Shown piece by piece: positions 55,095-63,717 of a DNA stretch of 64,000 bases. The notes under the pieces are model-generated. The model saw nothing but the letters and a program-made list of their open reading frames with translations, ran no database searches and was not told the origin of the DNA. Each line of letters opens with the position of its first letter. Position 1 is the stretch's first letter. The translations under genes were made by a program, and so were the position numbers. The DNA comes from Paraglaciecola sp. L3A3 (GTDB taxonomy: Bacteria > Pseudomonadota > Gammaproteobacteria > Enterobacterales > Alteromonadaceae), in the NCBI RefSeq assembly GCF_009796765.1, contig NZ_CP047023.1:1967501-2031500 (forward strand), written 5' to 3'.

Positions 55095-56822
55095 ATGAAG
55101 ACTCTTTTGGCAATTCCTCTTTTTATAACGGCTATGTTTGCTCTGACAGCTTGCGGTGGTGGCAGCGACTCGAATTCTACGAGTGAACAAACTCAGGACA
55201 CAGCTGATTCAAGCGCCCCTAAAACATTGACAATAGGCATGTCTCAATATCCTTCAACCATGCACCCTAATATTGAATCTATGATGGCTAAGTCTTATGT
55301 TCGTGGTTTCTTGGCTCGTTCAATGACTTACTTCGATGCAGACTGGAATTTAGTGTGTGGTTTGTGTGTGACCTTACCCACTTTTGAAAATGGTTTAGCT
55401 GTACTAGAAAAAACACCTGATGGAAAGCCTGGTATTGCGGTTACTTATGAGCTTCCTGCTGGGGTGACTTGGGGGGATGGTACGTCATTGACTACTGCCG
55501 ATATTGCTTTTGCTTGGGAAGTGGGTCAAAACTCACAAACAGGTGCCAATAATTTAGAGATGTATACTCGGGGTTATCAACTGGATATCATCGACCAAAG
55601 AAAATTTACCTTGCACCTTAATAAAGTCACCTTTGATTACAACCAACTTGGTGATCTTTATCCACTGCCTAAACACCTTGAAGGCGAACTATTTGCTGAA
55701 GAAGCTTACGAGTATCGTCACCGCACTAACTATAATGCCAATACCACTTTGCCCGGATTGTGGTGGGGCCCTTATATCATTACAGATAGTCAGCAGGGCA
55801 GCTCAATTACTATGGAACGTAACCCTCACTGGTATGGTAAAACGCCATACTTTGACCGCATTATTGTGCGCGCCATTCTGAATACTTCGGCTATGGAAGC
55901 GAATCTACGTTCGGGCACCATAGATATGGTAGCAGGTGAGTTAGGTGTGACTTTAGATCAAGCGTTGGCCTTTGAAAAACGCCATGGTGATAAATACAAT
56001 ATTATCTATAAACCTGGTCTGTTCTATGAGCATATTGACCTCAACTTAGAAAACCCGATTTTGAAAGACAAGAGCGTTCGTCAAGCCTTGATGTATAGTA
56101 TTGACCGTCAAATGATCAGCGAACTTTTATTTCAAGGTCGCCAGCCAGTCGCCCATTCAAATATCAGCTCTCTTGACCGAGTGGCTTCCAGTAACGTTAA
56201 AATTTATTCCTTAGATTTGGCAAAGGCCGCGGCACTTTATGATGCTGCAGGTTGGAGTGTGATGAAGGACGGTATTCGCCACAATGAGGCGGGTGAGCCA
56301 CTACGTTTGGAGATCATGTCTACAGCTGGCAACAAAACCCGTGAAAAAGTTGAACAGGTATTACAAAGTCAGTTGAAACAAGTGGGTGTAGATTTGCGTA
56401 TTCGTAACGAGCAAGCTCGTGTGTTTTTTGGGCAAACGACTCGTGAACGAAAATTTAGTGCCATGGCAATGTATGCTTGGATTTCTTCACCGGAAAATGT
56501 ACCACGTTCAACCTTGCACTCATCAGAAATCCCCACAGCTGAAAATAACTACGCAGGTCAGAATTACACCACCATTAGTCTACCAGAGTTGGATCAGGTT
56601 CTTGAGGCCATAGAAACGGAACTTGATGCTGATAAACGCTTGCCACTTTGGGAAAAAATGCAACAAATTTATACGGAAGAAATCCCGGTTATGCCTTTGT
56701 ATTACCGCGCGAACTCTTTTATTTTGCCTAAGTGGTTGAAGGGATTGCGTCCTACAGGCCATTTAAACCCCTCTAGTGATCACGCTGAATATTGGCATAA
56801 AGAAGATGGTAGTGGGCAATAA
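55095..56822 (+). CDS. Peptide-type ABC transporter substrate-binding lipoprotein
   Basis: About 575 aa SBP_bac_5 family protein. ATG 55095 is chosen because AAGGA lies nine bases upstream and the encoded MKTLLAIPLFITAMFALTAC is a full lipoprotein signal with lipobox LTAC; an in-frame TTG at 55029 would bury it. Asp is not at +2, so it may be sorted to the outer membrane or stay anchored. Core family segments are AFAWEVGQNSQTG, RNPHWYGKTPYFDRI and SVRQALMYSIDRQMI. Ligand unknown. First of five genes that overlap or touch. Confidence 0.88.
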   Translation: MKTLLAIPLFITAMFALTACGGGSDSNSTSEQTQDTADSSAPKTLTIGMSQYPSTMHPNIESMMAKSYVRGFLARSMTYFDADWNLVCGLCVTLPTFENGLAVLEKTPDGKPGIAVTYELPAGVTWGDGTSLTTADIAFAWEVGQNSQTGANNLEMYTRGYQLDIIDQRKFTLHLNKVTFDYNQLGDLYPLPKHLEGELFAEEAYEYRHRTNYNANTTLPGLWWGPYIITDSQQGSSITMERNPHWYGKTPYFDRIIVRAILNTSAMEANLRSGTIDMVAGELGVTLDQALAFEKRHGDKYNIIYKPGLFYEHIDLNLENPILKDKSVRQALMYSIDRQMISELLFQGRQPVAHSNISSLDRVASSNVKIYSLDLAKAAALYDAAGWSVMKDGIRHNEAGEPLRLEIMSTAGNKTREKVEQVLQSQLKQVGVDLRIRNEQARVFFGQTTRERKFSAMAMYAWISSPENVPRSTLHSSEIPTAENNYAGQNYTTISLPELDQVLEAIETELDADKRLPLWEKMQQIYTEEIPVMPLYYRANSFILPKWLKGLRPTGHLNPSSDHAEYWHKEDGSGQ

Positions 56823-57820
56823 TGAGTGGTGATAAATCTCCGCTGTTATCGGTAAAAAATCTGAGTATTGGTTTTGACTCTGGTGATGGATTAGTCAAAG
56901 TAGTAGAAGATGTGTCTTTTAATTTAGAAAAAGGCAAAACCTTGGCTTTAGTGGGGGAGAGTGGTTGCGGAAAATCCTTAACTGCCTTTGCTTTGCTGCA
57001 ATTGTTACCCCCTTTTGGCAAAATATTGTCGGGCTCCATTGAGTTTCAAGGACGGGATCTGGCTAGTTTAAGTCAGACTCAAATGCAGGCTTTGCGTGGT
57101 CACCATATATCTATGATTTTCCAGGAGCCAATGACAGCGCTGAATCCTGTTTTTACTATAGGAGCTCAAGTATCAGAGTCATTGATATTACATAAGGGCA
57201 TGAGTAAAGCACAGGCTTGGCAAAAGAGCATTGATATATTGGCGTCTGTGGGTATTCCCGATCCAACATCTCGTGCTAGTAATTTTCCTCATCAATTGTC
57301 GGGCGGTATGCGTCAACGGGTAATGATAGCTATGGCCTTGGCCTGTGAACCAGAGATCTTAATTGCTGATGAACCCACAACCGCTCTTGATGTGACTATT
57401 CAGGCGCAGATCTTGGATTTAATGCATGACTTACAAGACAAGTTCGACACCGCAATTTTGTTTATTAGTCACGATTTTGGTGTGGTTTCACGAATGGCCG
57501 ATGACATTGCAGTGATGTATGCCGGTCGTATGATAGAGCAAGGCTCTGCTGCCGATGTGTTATTAAACGCCAAACACCCTTACACCAGCGCACTATTAAA
57601 TACTACGCCAAGAGTGGATGTCACCGTTGATCGATTACCGGCGATAGAAGGTCGGGTACCGCCACCCAACCAACGGCCTGATGGATGTTGTTTTAAACCA
57701 AGATGCAGTGAGGCCAAAGATTTATGTGCTCGGGTACGACCTGAATCAGTCATCATCAGTCCTAGCCACCAAAGTGCTTGTCATAAACTGACGGATTATA
57801 GTGGAGCAGCAGATGACTAA
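56822..57820 (+). CDS. Peptide-type ABC transporter ATP-binding protein (DppD/OppD-like)
   Basis: 332 aa. Walker A GESGCGKS near 42, Q-loop MIFQEPMTALNP, signature LSGGMRQR, Walker B ILIADEPTTALD and switch FISHD are intact. C-terminal CCFKPRCSEAKDLC is the oligopeptide-transporter iron-sulfur/Cys motif. Starts on the last base of the binding-protein stop (TAATG). Pairs with the next gene as the ATPase dimer. Confidence 0.93.
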   Translation: MSGDKSPLLSVKNLSIGFDSGDGLVKVVEDVSFNLEKGKTLALVGESGCGKSLTAFALLQLLPPFGKILSGSIEFQGRDLASLSQTQMQALRGHHISMIFQEPMTALNPVFTIGAQVSESLILHKGMSKAQAWQKSIDILASVGIPDPTSRASNFPHQLSGGMRQRVMIAMALACEPEILIADEPTTALDVTIQAQILDLMHDLQDKFDTAILFISHDFGVVSRMADDIAVMYAGRMIEQGSAADVLLNAKHPYTSALLNTTPRVDVTVDRLPAIEGRVPPPNQRPDGCCFKPRCSEAKDLCARVRPESVIISPSHQSACHKLTDYSGAADD

Positions 57821-58814
57821 TAATCAATCTAAAGACATCATTGTCTCTATTTCACACTTAGCTAAAACCTTCAACACAAAAGTCGCCACTAATAAAGGCT
57901 GGGAGCAGAAAAAAGTCAAAGCGGTTACCGATGTCTCCTTGCAGATAGAGCGGGGTGAAACTTTGGCATTAGTGGGCGAAAGTGGTTGCGGAAAAACCAC
58001 TCTAGGTAGAATGCTTTCTTTATTTCACACCCCAACTGCTGGTGAATTTACTATCAATGGTCAAAACGTGGTTGGCCTTAAGCGCAAACAAATCAAACCC
58101 TTGCGCCAACACGTGCAAATGATATTTCAAGATCCTATGTCTTCATTGAATCCAAGACATACAGTTGAAGGTATTTTAACCGAGCCGCTGAAAATTTTTG
58201 CTAAAGGCACCGCAGATGAAAATCGCACACGAGCCGGTGACTTACTAGAAGCATGCGGACTGCCCCGTGAAGATCTGAGTAAATACCCCCATGAATTCAG
58301 CGGTGGCCAGCGCCAGCGTATTACTATCGCCAGAGCCCTTGCGTTAAATCCTGCTTTTATTGTTGCCGATGAGCCGGTATCTGCCCTTGATGTGTCTGTA
58401 CAAAGTCAGATTTTGAATCTGATGAAAGATTTACGTGAGAAATTCAATCTGACCTATTTGTTTATCAGTCATGATTTAGCGGTGGTTCATCATTTAGCGG
58501 ATCGTATTGCCGTGATGTATTTAGGCCGTATTGTTGAAATAGCTTCACGAGATTGTTTATTTAAAGATGCGGTACACCCCTACACTCGGGCTTTATTAAG
58601 CTCAATGCCCACAGTGACACCTAATAAAAGTAAGATTGGCAAAATTTTGCAGGGAGATCCCCCTAGTCCAATCGATCCGCCTGCGGGTTGTCCCTTTCAT
58701 CCTCGCTGTGCCCACGCCACTGACATTTGTCGTCAACAAGTTCCGATACTTGAGGCGAGTCGAATGGGTGAAGCTCATCAAGTGGCGTGTCATTTAAAGG
58801 ACGAATTGATATGA
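57813..58814 (+). CDS. Peptide-type ABC transporter ATP-binding protein (DppF/OppF-like)
   Basis: About 333 aa. Walker A GESGCGKT, Q-loop MIFQDPMSSLNPR, signature FSGGQRQR, Walker B FIVADEPVSALD, switch FISHD and a C-terminal CPFHPRCAHATDIC Cys motif, all intact. ATG 57813 follows GGAG with a seven-base spacer; an in-frame GTG at 57801 is less likely. Overlaps the preceding stop by eight bases and the next start by four. Confidence 0.93.
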   Translation: MTNNQSKDIIVSISHLAKTFNTKVATNKGWEQKKVKAVTDVSLQIERGETLALVGESGCGKTTLGRMLSLFHTPTAGEFTINGQNVVGLKRKQIKPLRQHVQMIFQDPMSSLNPRHTVEGILTEPLKIFAKGTADENRTRAGDLLEACGLPREDLSKYPHEFSGGQRQRITIARALALNPAFIVADEPVSALDVSVQSQILNLMKDLREKFNLTYLFISHDLAVVHHLADRIAVMYLGRIVEIASRDCLFKDAVHPYTRALLSSMPTVTPNKSKIGKILQGDPPSPIDPPAGCPFHPRCAHATDICRQQVPILEASRMGEAHQVACHLKDELI

Positions 58815-59770
58815 AACAATTTTTACTGATGCGAATTTTACAATCTTTAGTGGTGTTGGCTGTGATGTCTTTTGTCATTTATGCCTTGATTGGTTTAATG
58901 CCTGGCGACCCTATCGACTTGATGATCAGTGCCGATCCGAAAATGACTGCTGCTGATGCCGCCCGTTTACGGACTCTTTACGGACTAGACTTGCCTATTC
59001 ATGAGCGGTATTGGAATTGGTTGACTACCGCCTTATCGGGGGATTTAGGCTATTCTCGTTTGTTTGGTCAGCCGGTTTTAGACGTATTGTTTCCTGCCAT
59101 GAAAAATTCATTGCTTTTATTAGGCAGCGCTTTTTTTATGGCGGTAGTGATTGCGATCCCACTGGGGACTATTGCGGCATCTAAACCACGCTCTGCAACC
59201 GATTACGGCGTTAATATATTTGCCTTTGCCGGCATTTCAATTCCTTCTTTTTGGTTGGCTTTGATGTTGATAATGTTATTTTCTGTCACCCTAGGTTGGT
59301 TGCCTGCTGGGGGAATTGCTCCTGATGGTGCCGGGTTTCTTGAAAGTCTTCGCTACATAGTGTTACCTGCCATAACCCTGACTATTGTGAGTATTGGTAG
59401 TTATTCTCGTTATGTTCGTTCGTCTATGATAGAGGTGCTGCGTCAAGATTACATTCGTACGGCCAAAGCTAAAGGTGCAAGTAGTAGTCGTATTATATGG
59501 CGACATGGCTTGCGCAATGGAATGATCCCTGTAGTGACTATTTTGGCTTTAGACTTCGGTTATTTATTTTCAGGGGCTTTGGTAACAGAAACTATTTATT
59601 CTTGGCCAGGTATGGGTAAGCTGATTTTTGATGCAGTAATGGGCAATGATTTTAATTTGGCACTGGTGGCCTTATTATTTGCCACTGCCATTACATTGGC
59701 AGGAAACCTACTTGCAGATATTTGTTATGCCTGGTTGGATCCTCGTATTGTGATTGGAGGAAACCAATAA
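58811..59770 (+). CDS. Peptide-type ABC transporter permease (DppB-like)
   Basis: About 319 aa with six helices. N-terminal LLMRILQSLVVLAVMSFVIY and LMPGDP motif, then a coupling loop YIRTAKAKGASSSRIIWRHG near 220. ATGA overlap with the ATPase gene and AAGGA before the start set ATG 58811. Forms the membrane channel with the next gene. Confidence 0.92.
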   Translation: MKQFLLMRILQSLVVLAVMSFVIYALIGLMPGDPIDLMISADPKMTAADAARLRTLYGLDLPIHERYWNWLTTALSGDLGYSRLFGQPVLDVLFPAMKNSLLLLGSAFFMAVVIAIPLGTIAASKPRSATDYGVNIFAFAGISIPSFWLALMLIMLFSVTLGWLPAGGIAPDGAGFLESLRYIVLPAITLTIVSIGSYSRYVRSSMIEVLRQDYIRTAKAKGASSSRIIWRHGLRNGMIPVVTILALDFGYLFSGALVTETIYSWPGMGKLIFDAVMGNDFNLALVALLFATAITLAGNLLADICYAWLDPRIVIGGNQ

Positions 59771-60684
59771 TGGCTGCCTTAATCGTGCGTAGTAACTCTC
59801 CTTTTGTATTAGCCATGGGACGTTTCAAACGGCATAAATTAGCCATGGCTAGTTTTGCCTTATTGGTTTTGATGATAGTTATCGTTATTTTTGCCCCTCT
59901 ATTTGCACAGATGATGGGAGTGGATGGTAATCAGGTTGATCTCTTCAATCAAAAGGCAGCTCCTTCTGAAGAACATTTATTGGGTACCGATGAATTGGGC
60001 CGAGATGTAATGGTTCGACTCATGTATGGTGGTCGTATCTCCCTGTTTATCGGGTTGATTGCGGCTATAGCAGCTGCCACGGTAGGGACTGTGATTGGCC
60101 TATTTGCCGGTTATTTTGGTGGCCGACTCGATGCGCTATTAATGCGTTTCACCGACAGTGTTATTGCGCTGCCTTTACTACCATTACTTATCGTTTTGGC
60201 GGCAATTGATTTAAGAAAGTTAGGTTTTTCTGAAGAGATAGCCAGTTCAGATATGGTCAGTTTCTACCGCATTATCGTCATTGTTGCTTTGGTAGGTTGG
60301 ACTACTGTAGCTAGGTTAGTCCGTGGTGCGACCTTGAGTCTGAAGGAGCGTGAATTTGTGATGGCAGCAGAAGGAGTGGGTGCCAGTCACATGCGAATTA
60401 TGTTCAAACACATATTCCCCAACCTGATTTCTCCAATTATTGTGGCGGTGACTCTATCAGTAGGTAATGTCATATTGCTGGAGTCGGTATTAAGCTTCTT
60501 GGGGCTGGGAATTCAACCCCCTATGCCCAGCTGGGGTAACATGCTCACTAACGCACAAGAGTTAATCTGGGATGCACCTATGTTGGCTGTGTATCCTGGG
60601 CTGCTAATTTTTGTGACAGTTATCTCTTTTAATTTTTTAGGAGACGGATTACAAGACGCCTTTGATCCAAAGGCCGAAGTGTGA
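59770..60684 (+). CDS. Peptide-type ABC transporter permease (DppC-like)
   Basis: About 304 aa. OppC-type N-terminal helix, HLLGTDELGRDVMVRLMYGGR periplasmic signature near 75, coupling loop EFVMAAEGVGASHMRIMFKH and a closing NFLGDGLQDAFDPK. ATG 59770 overlaps the previous stop and follows GGAGGAAA. Last gene of the operon; no clear terminator follows. The gene order here is binding protein, two ATPases, two permeases. Confidence 0.92.
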   Translation: MAALIVRSNSPFVLAMGRFKRHKLAMASFALLVLMIVIVIFAPLFAQMMGVDGNQVDLFNQKAAPSEEHLLGTDELGRDVMVRLMYGGRISLFIGLIAAIAAATVGTVIGLFAGYFGGRLDALLMRFTDSVIALPLLPLLIVLAAIDLRKLGFSEEIASSDMVSFYRIIVIVALVGWTTVARLVRGATLSLKEREFVMAAEGVGASHMRIMFKHIFPNLISPIIVAVTLSVGNVILLESVLSFLGLGIQPPMPSWGNMLTNAQELIWDAPMLAVYPGLLIFVTVISFNFLGDGLQDAFDPKAEV

Positions 60685-60689
60685 AGGTT

Positions 60690-61145
60690 AGGGATAAAAG
60701 TAGAATAAGGCAGAGTGGGGCAGACTTAGCAGAATGAAGCAGTTTGAAAGCAGTAAATAGAAGTTAGTAAATAGATTGAAGGTAAAGCAAAAATATTGTC
60801 ACAGATACATAGAGTTATAGGTGCGGCTGCGACGAAAAGCCAAAAGCCTTAAACCACAGAGGCTCCACTATACAGAGAAAAGCAACAAAACAGAATGTAG
60901 CAGGCTAAGCAGTTTAAGAGCAGTAGCAAGTAAATAGGGGGCGGAGATAGTTTAAGCTGTGATCTGGCCTCAAATTTCGTCATTCCGGTGTGCTTTTTAG
61001 CCGGAATTCATTCTTTTAAAAGCAGTGCCTAGCCGCGAGATTTGAGCCTCGATTTTAAAAGCAAAAAACATTGTCACGGAGTAGCACAGAGCTTAAAAAT
61101 GCGGCTTTTAGCCGAAAAGTTAAAAGCCTTAAACCATGGAGATGT
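60690..61145. repeat. Gene-poor region with diverged direct repeats and a nested dyad
   Basis: About 450 bases with no supported gene. Unit A occurs at 60787-60862 and 61061-61142 (shared: ATTGTCAC, GCGGCT, GAAAAG, AAAAGCCTTAAACCA). Unit B occurs at 60731-60760 and 60892-60937 (shared: AGAATG, AGCAGTTT, GCAGTA, GTAAATAG). Between them, 60966-60979 pairs with 61036-61048 (TCAAAT/ATTTGA core), enclosing ATTCCGG/CCGGAAT at 60982-61007. Confidence 0.6.
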
Positions 61146-61227
61146 ATGGTTTTTAGCTCTTTGCTGTTATTTTTACTCGTCGCTCGAATCTGCGTTTATC
61201 TGCCAAATGCTAGCTGTAATTCTATTT

Positions 61228-61467
61228 AACCTGAATACTGGATAAGCCGAACCTCTCGATAATGCTCTTTTTGTGCCTAGAGGCGTTGGATTGCTTAGCC
61301 GAGTCGCAGTGTCTAGCAATAACACGTTATTACGTACGACACTATACACGAAAAATTTCGTCACCGAGTAAGCATCCCGGTGAGGTGATTTGGGTGAATA
61401 TTATTAATTTATTGAATTGTAATGATAAATTCAGATTAGACAATACTTCTTATCCAGAACTCAGGTT
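61228..61467 (+). repeat. Interspersed MITE-like repeat, copy 3 of 4
   Basis: 240 bp. Ends AACCTGAATACTGGATAAG and the complement of AACCTGAGTTCTGGATAAG. Flanks ATTT and AGTT differ by one base. Relative to copy 2 it has an insertion of about 18 bases (CTTAGCCGAGTCGCAGTG) after GGATTG and lacks about 13 bases (AATCCGCCTTGCT) after the central palindrome, which breaks the inner dyad. Minus-strand frames here share residues with copy 2 only because of the repeat. Confidence 0.85.
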
Positions 61468-61629
61468 AGTTAAAACAATTATTTATTGAGAATTTGTCAC
61501 TGATCTAAGTCAATTATTTCCTTAGAATAACGAAATTATTGATGCCAATTGTTTTTTTGTGTTTTTTGCATAAATGAAAACCGGGGTAATTTATACTCTT
61601 GTTATACCCCATGTTTAAAAAGGAAAATC

Positions 61630-62028
61630 ATGAGAAAATCATTAATGTTTTTTATACTTTTTTTAACCAGTTTTACTTCTCTCGCTGAGCCAGAATTTGA
61701 TACACAGCCTAAAGATTCAATTCTTTTAACAGTATTTTTAAAACATGATCAAACTAAAGTTTTAGATGAGATCCAAGAAAATTTAATGGAGCAGGGTTTT
61801 TTTGATGCATTTCCACCTAAAGGCGTTTCTGTTGTTAGTTGGTATGTCATGATGGGAATTGGACAAGTGGTTACGTTAGAAGTGCCTGCACATAAACTTA
61901 ACCAAGTGAATCTGGCGATAGAAAGAACGGCTTGGAAAGCATTTAACACTGAGTTTTATCCTACCTATAATTTATATCCTGTTTACCTAGATAAGTTAAA
62001 AAATAAAGCTAAGGTGTCATATAAGTAA
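61630..62028 (+). CDS. Small secreted or periplasmic protein, function unknown
   Basis: About 132 aa from ATG 61630, set by AAAGGAAAA and by the signal peptide MRKSLMFFILFLTSFTSLAE. The mature part of about 112 residues has LLTVFLKHDQTKVLDEIQENL and VVTLEVPAHKLNQVNLAIERTAWKAF, a beta-alpha-beta pattern. It is not recognised. It lies between repeat copies 3 and 4, both in the same orientation, in otherwise gene-poor DNA. Confidence 0.7.
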   Translation: MRKSLMFFILFLTSFTSLAEPEFDTQPKDSILLTVFLKHDQTKVLDEIQENLMEQGFFDAFPPKGVSVVSWYVMMGIGQVVTLEVPAHKLNQVNLAIERTAWKAFNTEFYPTYNLYPVYLDKLKNKAKVSYK

Positions 62029-62088
62029 GCATAGAAGCTGAACTATCTAGGTTACCATTACTGTCTTACCTTGGCCGCCTGATTAAAT

Positions 62089-62324
62089 AACATGAATACT
62101 GGATAAGCCGAACCTCTCGATAACGCTCTTTTTGTGCCTAGCTGCGTTGGATTGCTTAGCCGAGTCGGAGTGTCTAGCAATAACACGTTATTACGTACGA
62201 CAATCCGCCTTGCTATACGCGAATAATTCTGTCATCGAGTAAGCTTTAAATCGAATATAACTATGGGGCTCTATAAGTGTATAAATTTAATTTTAAACGC
62301 CACACATTATCCCGAGTTCAGGTT
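62089..62324 (+). repeat. Interspersed MITE-like repeat, copy 4 of 4
   Basis: 236 bp. Left end AACATGAATACTGGATAAG (one change from copies 2 and 3), right end the complement of AACCTGAACTCGGGATAAT. Flanks AAAT and AACT differ by one base. Carries the same insertion of about 18 bases as copy 3 but keeps the AATCCGCCTTGCT segment. Its right half is the most diverged. The gap 62029-62446 holds nothing else except the terminator at 62406. Confidence 0.83.
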
Positions 62325-62405
62325 AACTAAAATCCTGTTGCTTCACTACAGAAAGTTTTATACAACAAACTCTACATTTGCATTATCACTATCTTATATA
62401 AACAC

Positions 62406-62432
62406 AAAAGGCAGCCTTAGCTGCCTTTTTTA
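62406..62432 (-). terminator. terminator downstream of the AhpD-like gene
   Basis: AAAAGGCAGC-CTTA-GCTGCCTTTT stem with A/T flanks, 15 bases beyond the minus-strand stop; usable in both directions. Confidence 0.85.
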
Positions 62433-62446
62433 ATTTTAAATCGTAT

Positions 62447-62989
62447 TTATTTTATGAATTTTTTAAATGGTGCATCTACAGGCGTATCAGCAAGGTGGTT
62501 AGTGTAGTTACTCATTACTTTTTGAGATAGGCCTACAATAATTTCAAGTAGTTGTTGCTTGCCGTAACCTGCTGCAAAGAATTTTTCAATTTGTTCATCA
62601 CTAATCACACCACGTTGACGTGTCATTGCCAATGTAGTTTCACGAAGCACTTCTAATTTAGGGTTTGCAAGAGGGGTTTTGTTTACCAATGCATCAACAA
62701 TAGCTTGGTCAACCTTCATTGAAGCTGCAATTGCGCTATGTGCTGGTACACAGTAGTGACAGTTATGTTCAACGTTAATTGATTGCCATACTACTGTTAG
62801 TTCTTCTGCATCAAATGATGTTTTTTGAAATAAATCATGCAGTACTTGGTAACCTTTTAGTAATGTTGGTGCTTCAGCCATTACTGCGTGTAGGTTAGGT
62901 AGCATACCAAATGCAGCTACTGAATCAGCGATTAAAGGTTTTGCTTCTTCAGGTGCGTTTTCTGCTGTGTATAAAGTAAATTCAGTCAT
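62447..62989 (-). CDS. AhpD-like carboxymuconolactone decarboxylase-family protein
   Basis: 180 aa all-helical protein. The CMD-family motif EHNCHYCVPAHSAIA has the CxxC pair and His used by AhpD-type peroxidases for thiol-dependent reduction. PNLHAVMAEAPTLLKGY is a typical family start. Redox function is likely; the substrate is unknown. Divergent from a TetR-type regulator whose operator-like sites lie in the 112-base gap, so it is probably the regulated target. Confidence 0.87.
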   Translation of the reverse strand: MTEFTLYTAENAPEEAKPLIADSVAAFGMLPNLHAVMAEAPTLLKGYQVLHDLFQKTSFDAEELTVVWQSINVEHNCHYCVPAHSAIAASMKVDQAIVDALVNKTPLANPKLEVLRETTLAMTRQRGVISDEQIEKFFAAGYGKQQLLEIIVGLSQKVMSNYTNHLADTPVDAPFKKFIK

Positions 62990-63046
62990 GTTTAACTCCG
63001 ATAAATAATTAGGTCTAAGTAACGTTGAAACACATATTATTTGATT

Positions 63047-63085
63047 TTGAGCGACTGTTCAAGTTAAAATTGAGCGAATGTTCAA
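63047..63085. promoter_or_regulatory. Two tandem operator-like sites between the AhpD-like and TetR genes
   Basis: TTGAGCGACTGTTCAA (63047-63062) and TTGAGCGAATGTTCAA (63070-63085) are near-identical 16 bp partial palindromes, TTGARC-N4-GTTCAA, spaced 23 bases start to start, about two helical turns. They fit binding by a dimeric TetR protein encoded next to them. Confidence 0.65.
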
Positions 63086-63101
63086 ATTGATTGAGAATGA
63101 T

Positions 63102-63689
63102 ATGGCTAATAAGGTTAAATTTGAACGCGAGAATGTCATTCGCGTTGCTTGCCAGTTATTTTGGCAAAAGGGTTTTCATGCAACATCAACCCGTGACTTA
63201 CAAGAAGCTATTAATATGCGTCCCGGCAGTATTTACTCTGCATTCGGTTCCAAAGAAGGGCTATATAGCGAATCACTGAAAGATTACACAGTACAAATAA
63301 AAAACCAAATAGAGGGGTTTTTATCAAGCGCCGATACCGTACTTGGGGGATTACGTGCGTTTGTAGAAAACGTAATCATTAAAACAAAAGATTGCAGTCC
63401 AAGTGCTATTTGTATGTTGGTTAAAGCAAATAGTGAATTTGCAGAAAAGGATTCAACCTTATGCGAGTTGAGTTTAGATTTAGCAGCCCAATTTGAAACC
63501 TATTTAACACAGTTGTTTGAGCAAGCAATAAACAATGGGGAGTTAAATAGTAATGTTACCGGGCTGGAATATGCGCGCTTTTTTCAGGTGCAATTTACCG
63601 GTTTACGGGGGTACTTTAATCGTCCTGATGTAGAACAATTAGCGCAGCCCATGATTAATCAGATGTTTATCCAAATAAAAACTTTATAA
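63102..63689 (+). CDS. TetR/AcrR-family transcriptional regulator
   Basis: About 195 aa. N-terminal HTH (about 8-55) with ARQ-like CQLFWQKGFHATSTRDLQEAINMRPGSIYSAFGSKEGLY, typical of TetR. Helical C-terminal ligand domain with the cysteine-bearing KTKDCSPSAICMLVKAN segment, so thiol or electrophile sensing is possible. An upstream ATG at 63078 is open, but it lies inside the second operator-like site; ATG 63102 with GAGAA before it is preferred. Likely controls itself and the divergent AhpD-like gene. Confidence 0.9.
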   Translation: MANKVKFERENVIRVACQLFWQKGFHATSTRDLQEAINMRPGSIYSAFGSKEGLYSESLKDYTVQIKNQIEGFLSSADTVLGGLRAFVENVIIKTKDCSPSAICMLVKANSEFAEKDSTLCELSLDLAAQFETYLTQLFEQAINNGELNSNVTGLEYARFFQVQFTGLRGYFNRPDVEQLAQPMINQMFIQIKTL

Positions 63690-63717
63690 ATCTAGCCTTT
63701 TCAATCAGCTATAAAAT

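Noticed and set aside
55633..55881. Plus-strand frame of 82 codons inside the binding-protein gene
   Set aside because: Overlaps a strongly supported SBP_bac_5 gene in another frame with no family match.
60690..61145. Repeats considered as a CRISPR array
   Set aside because: Units are imperfect, only two copies each, of unequal spacing, and no cas gene is present.
61042..61245. Open frame of 67 codons before repeat copy 3
   Set aside because: It spans degenerate repeat unit A and the start of the element, and has no ribosome site or recognisable composition.
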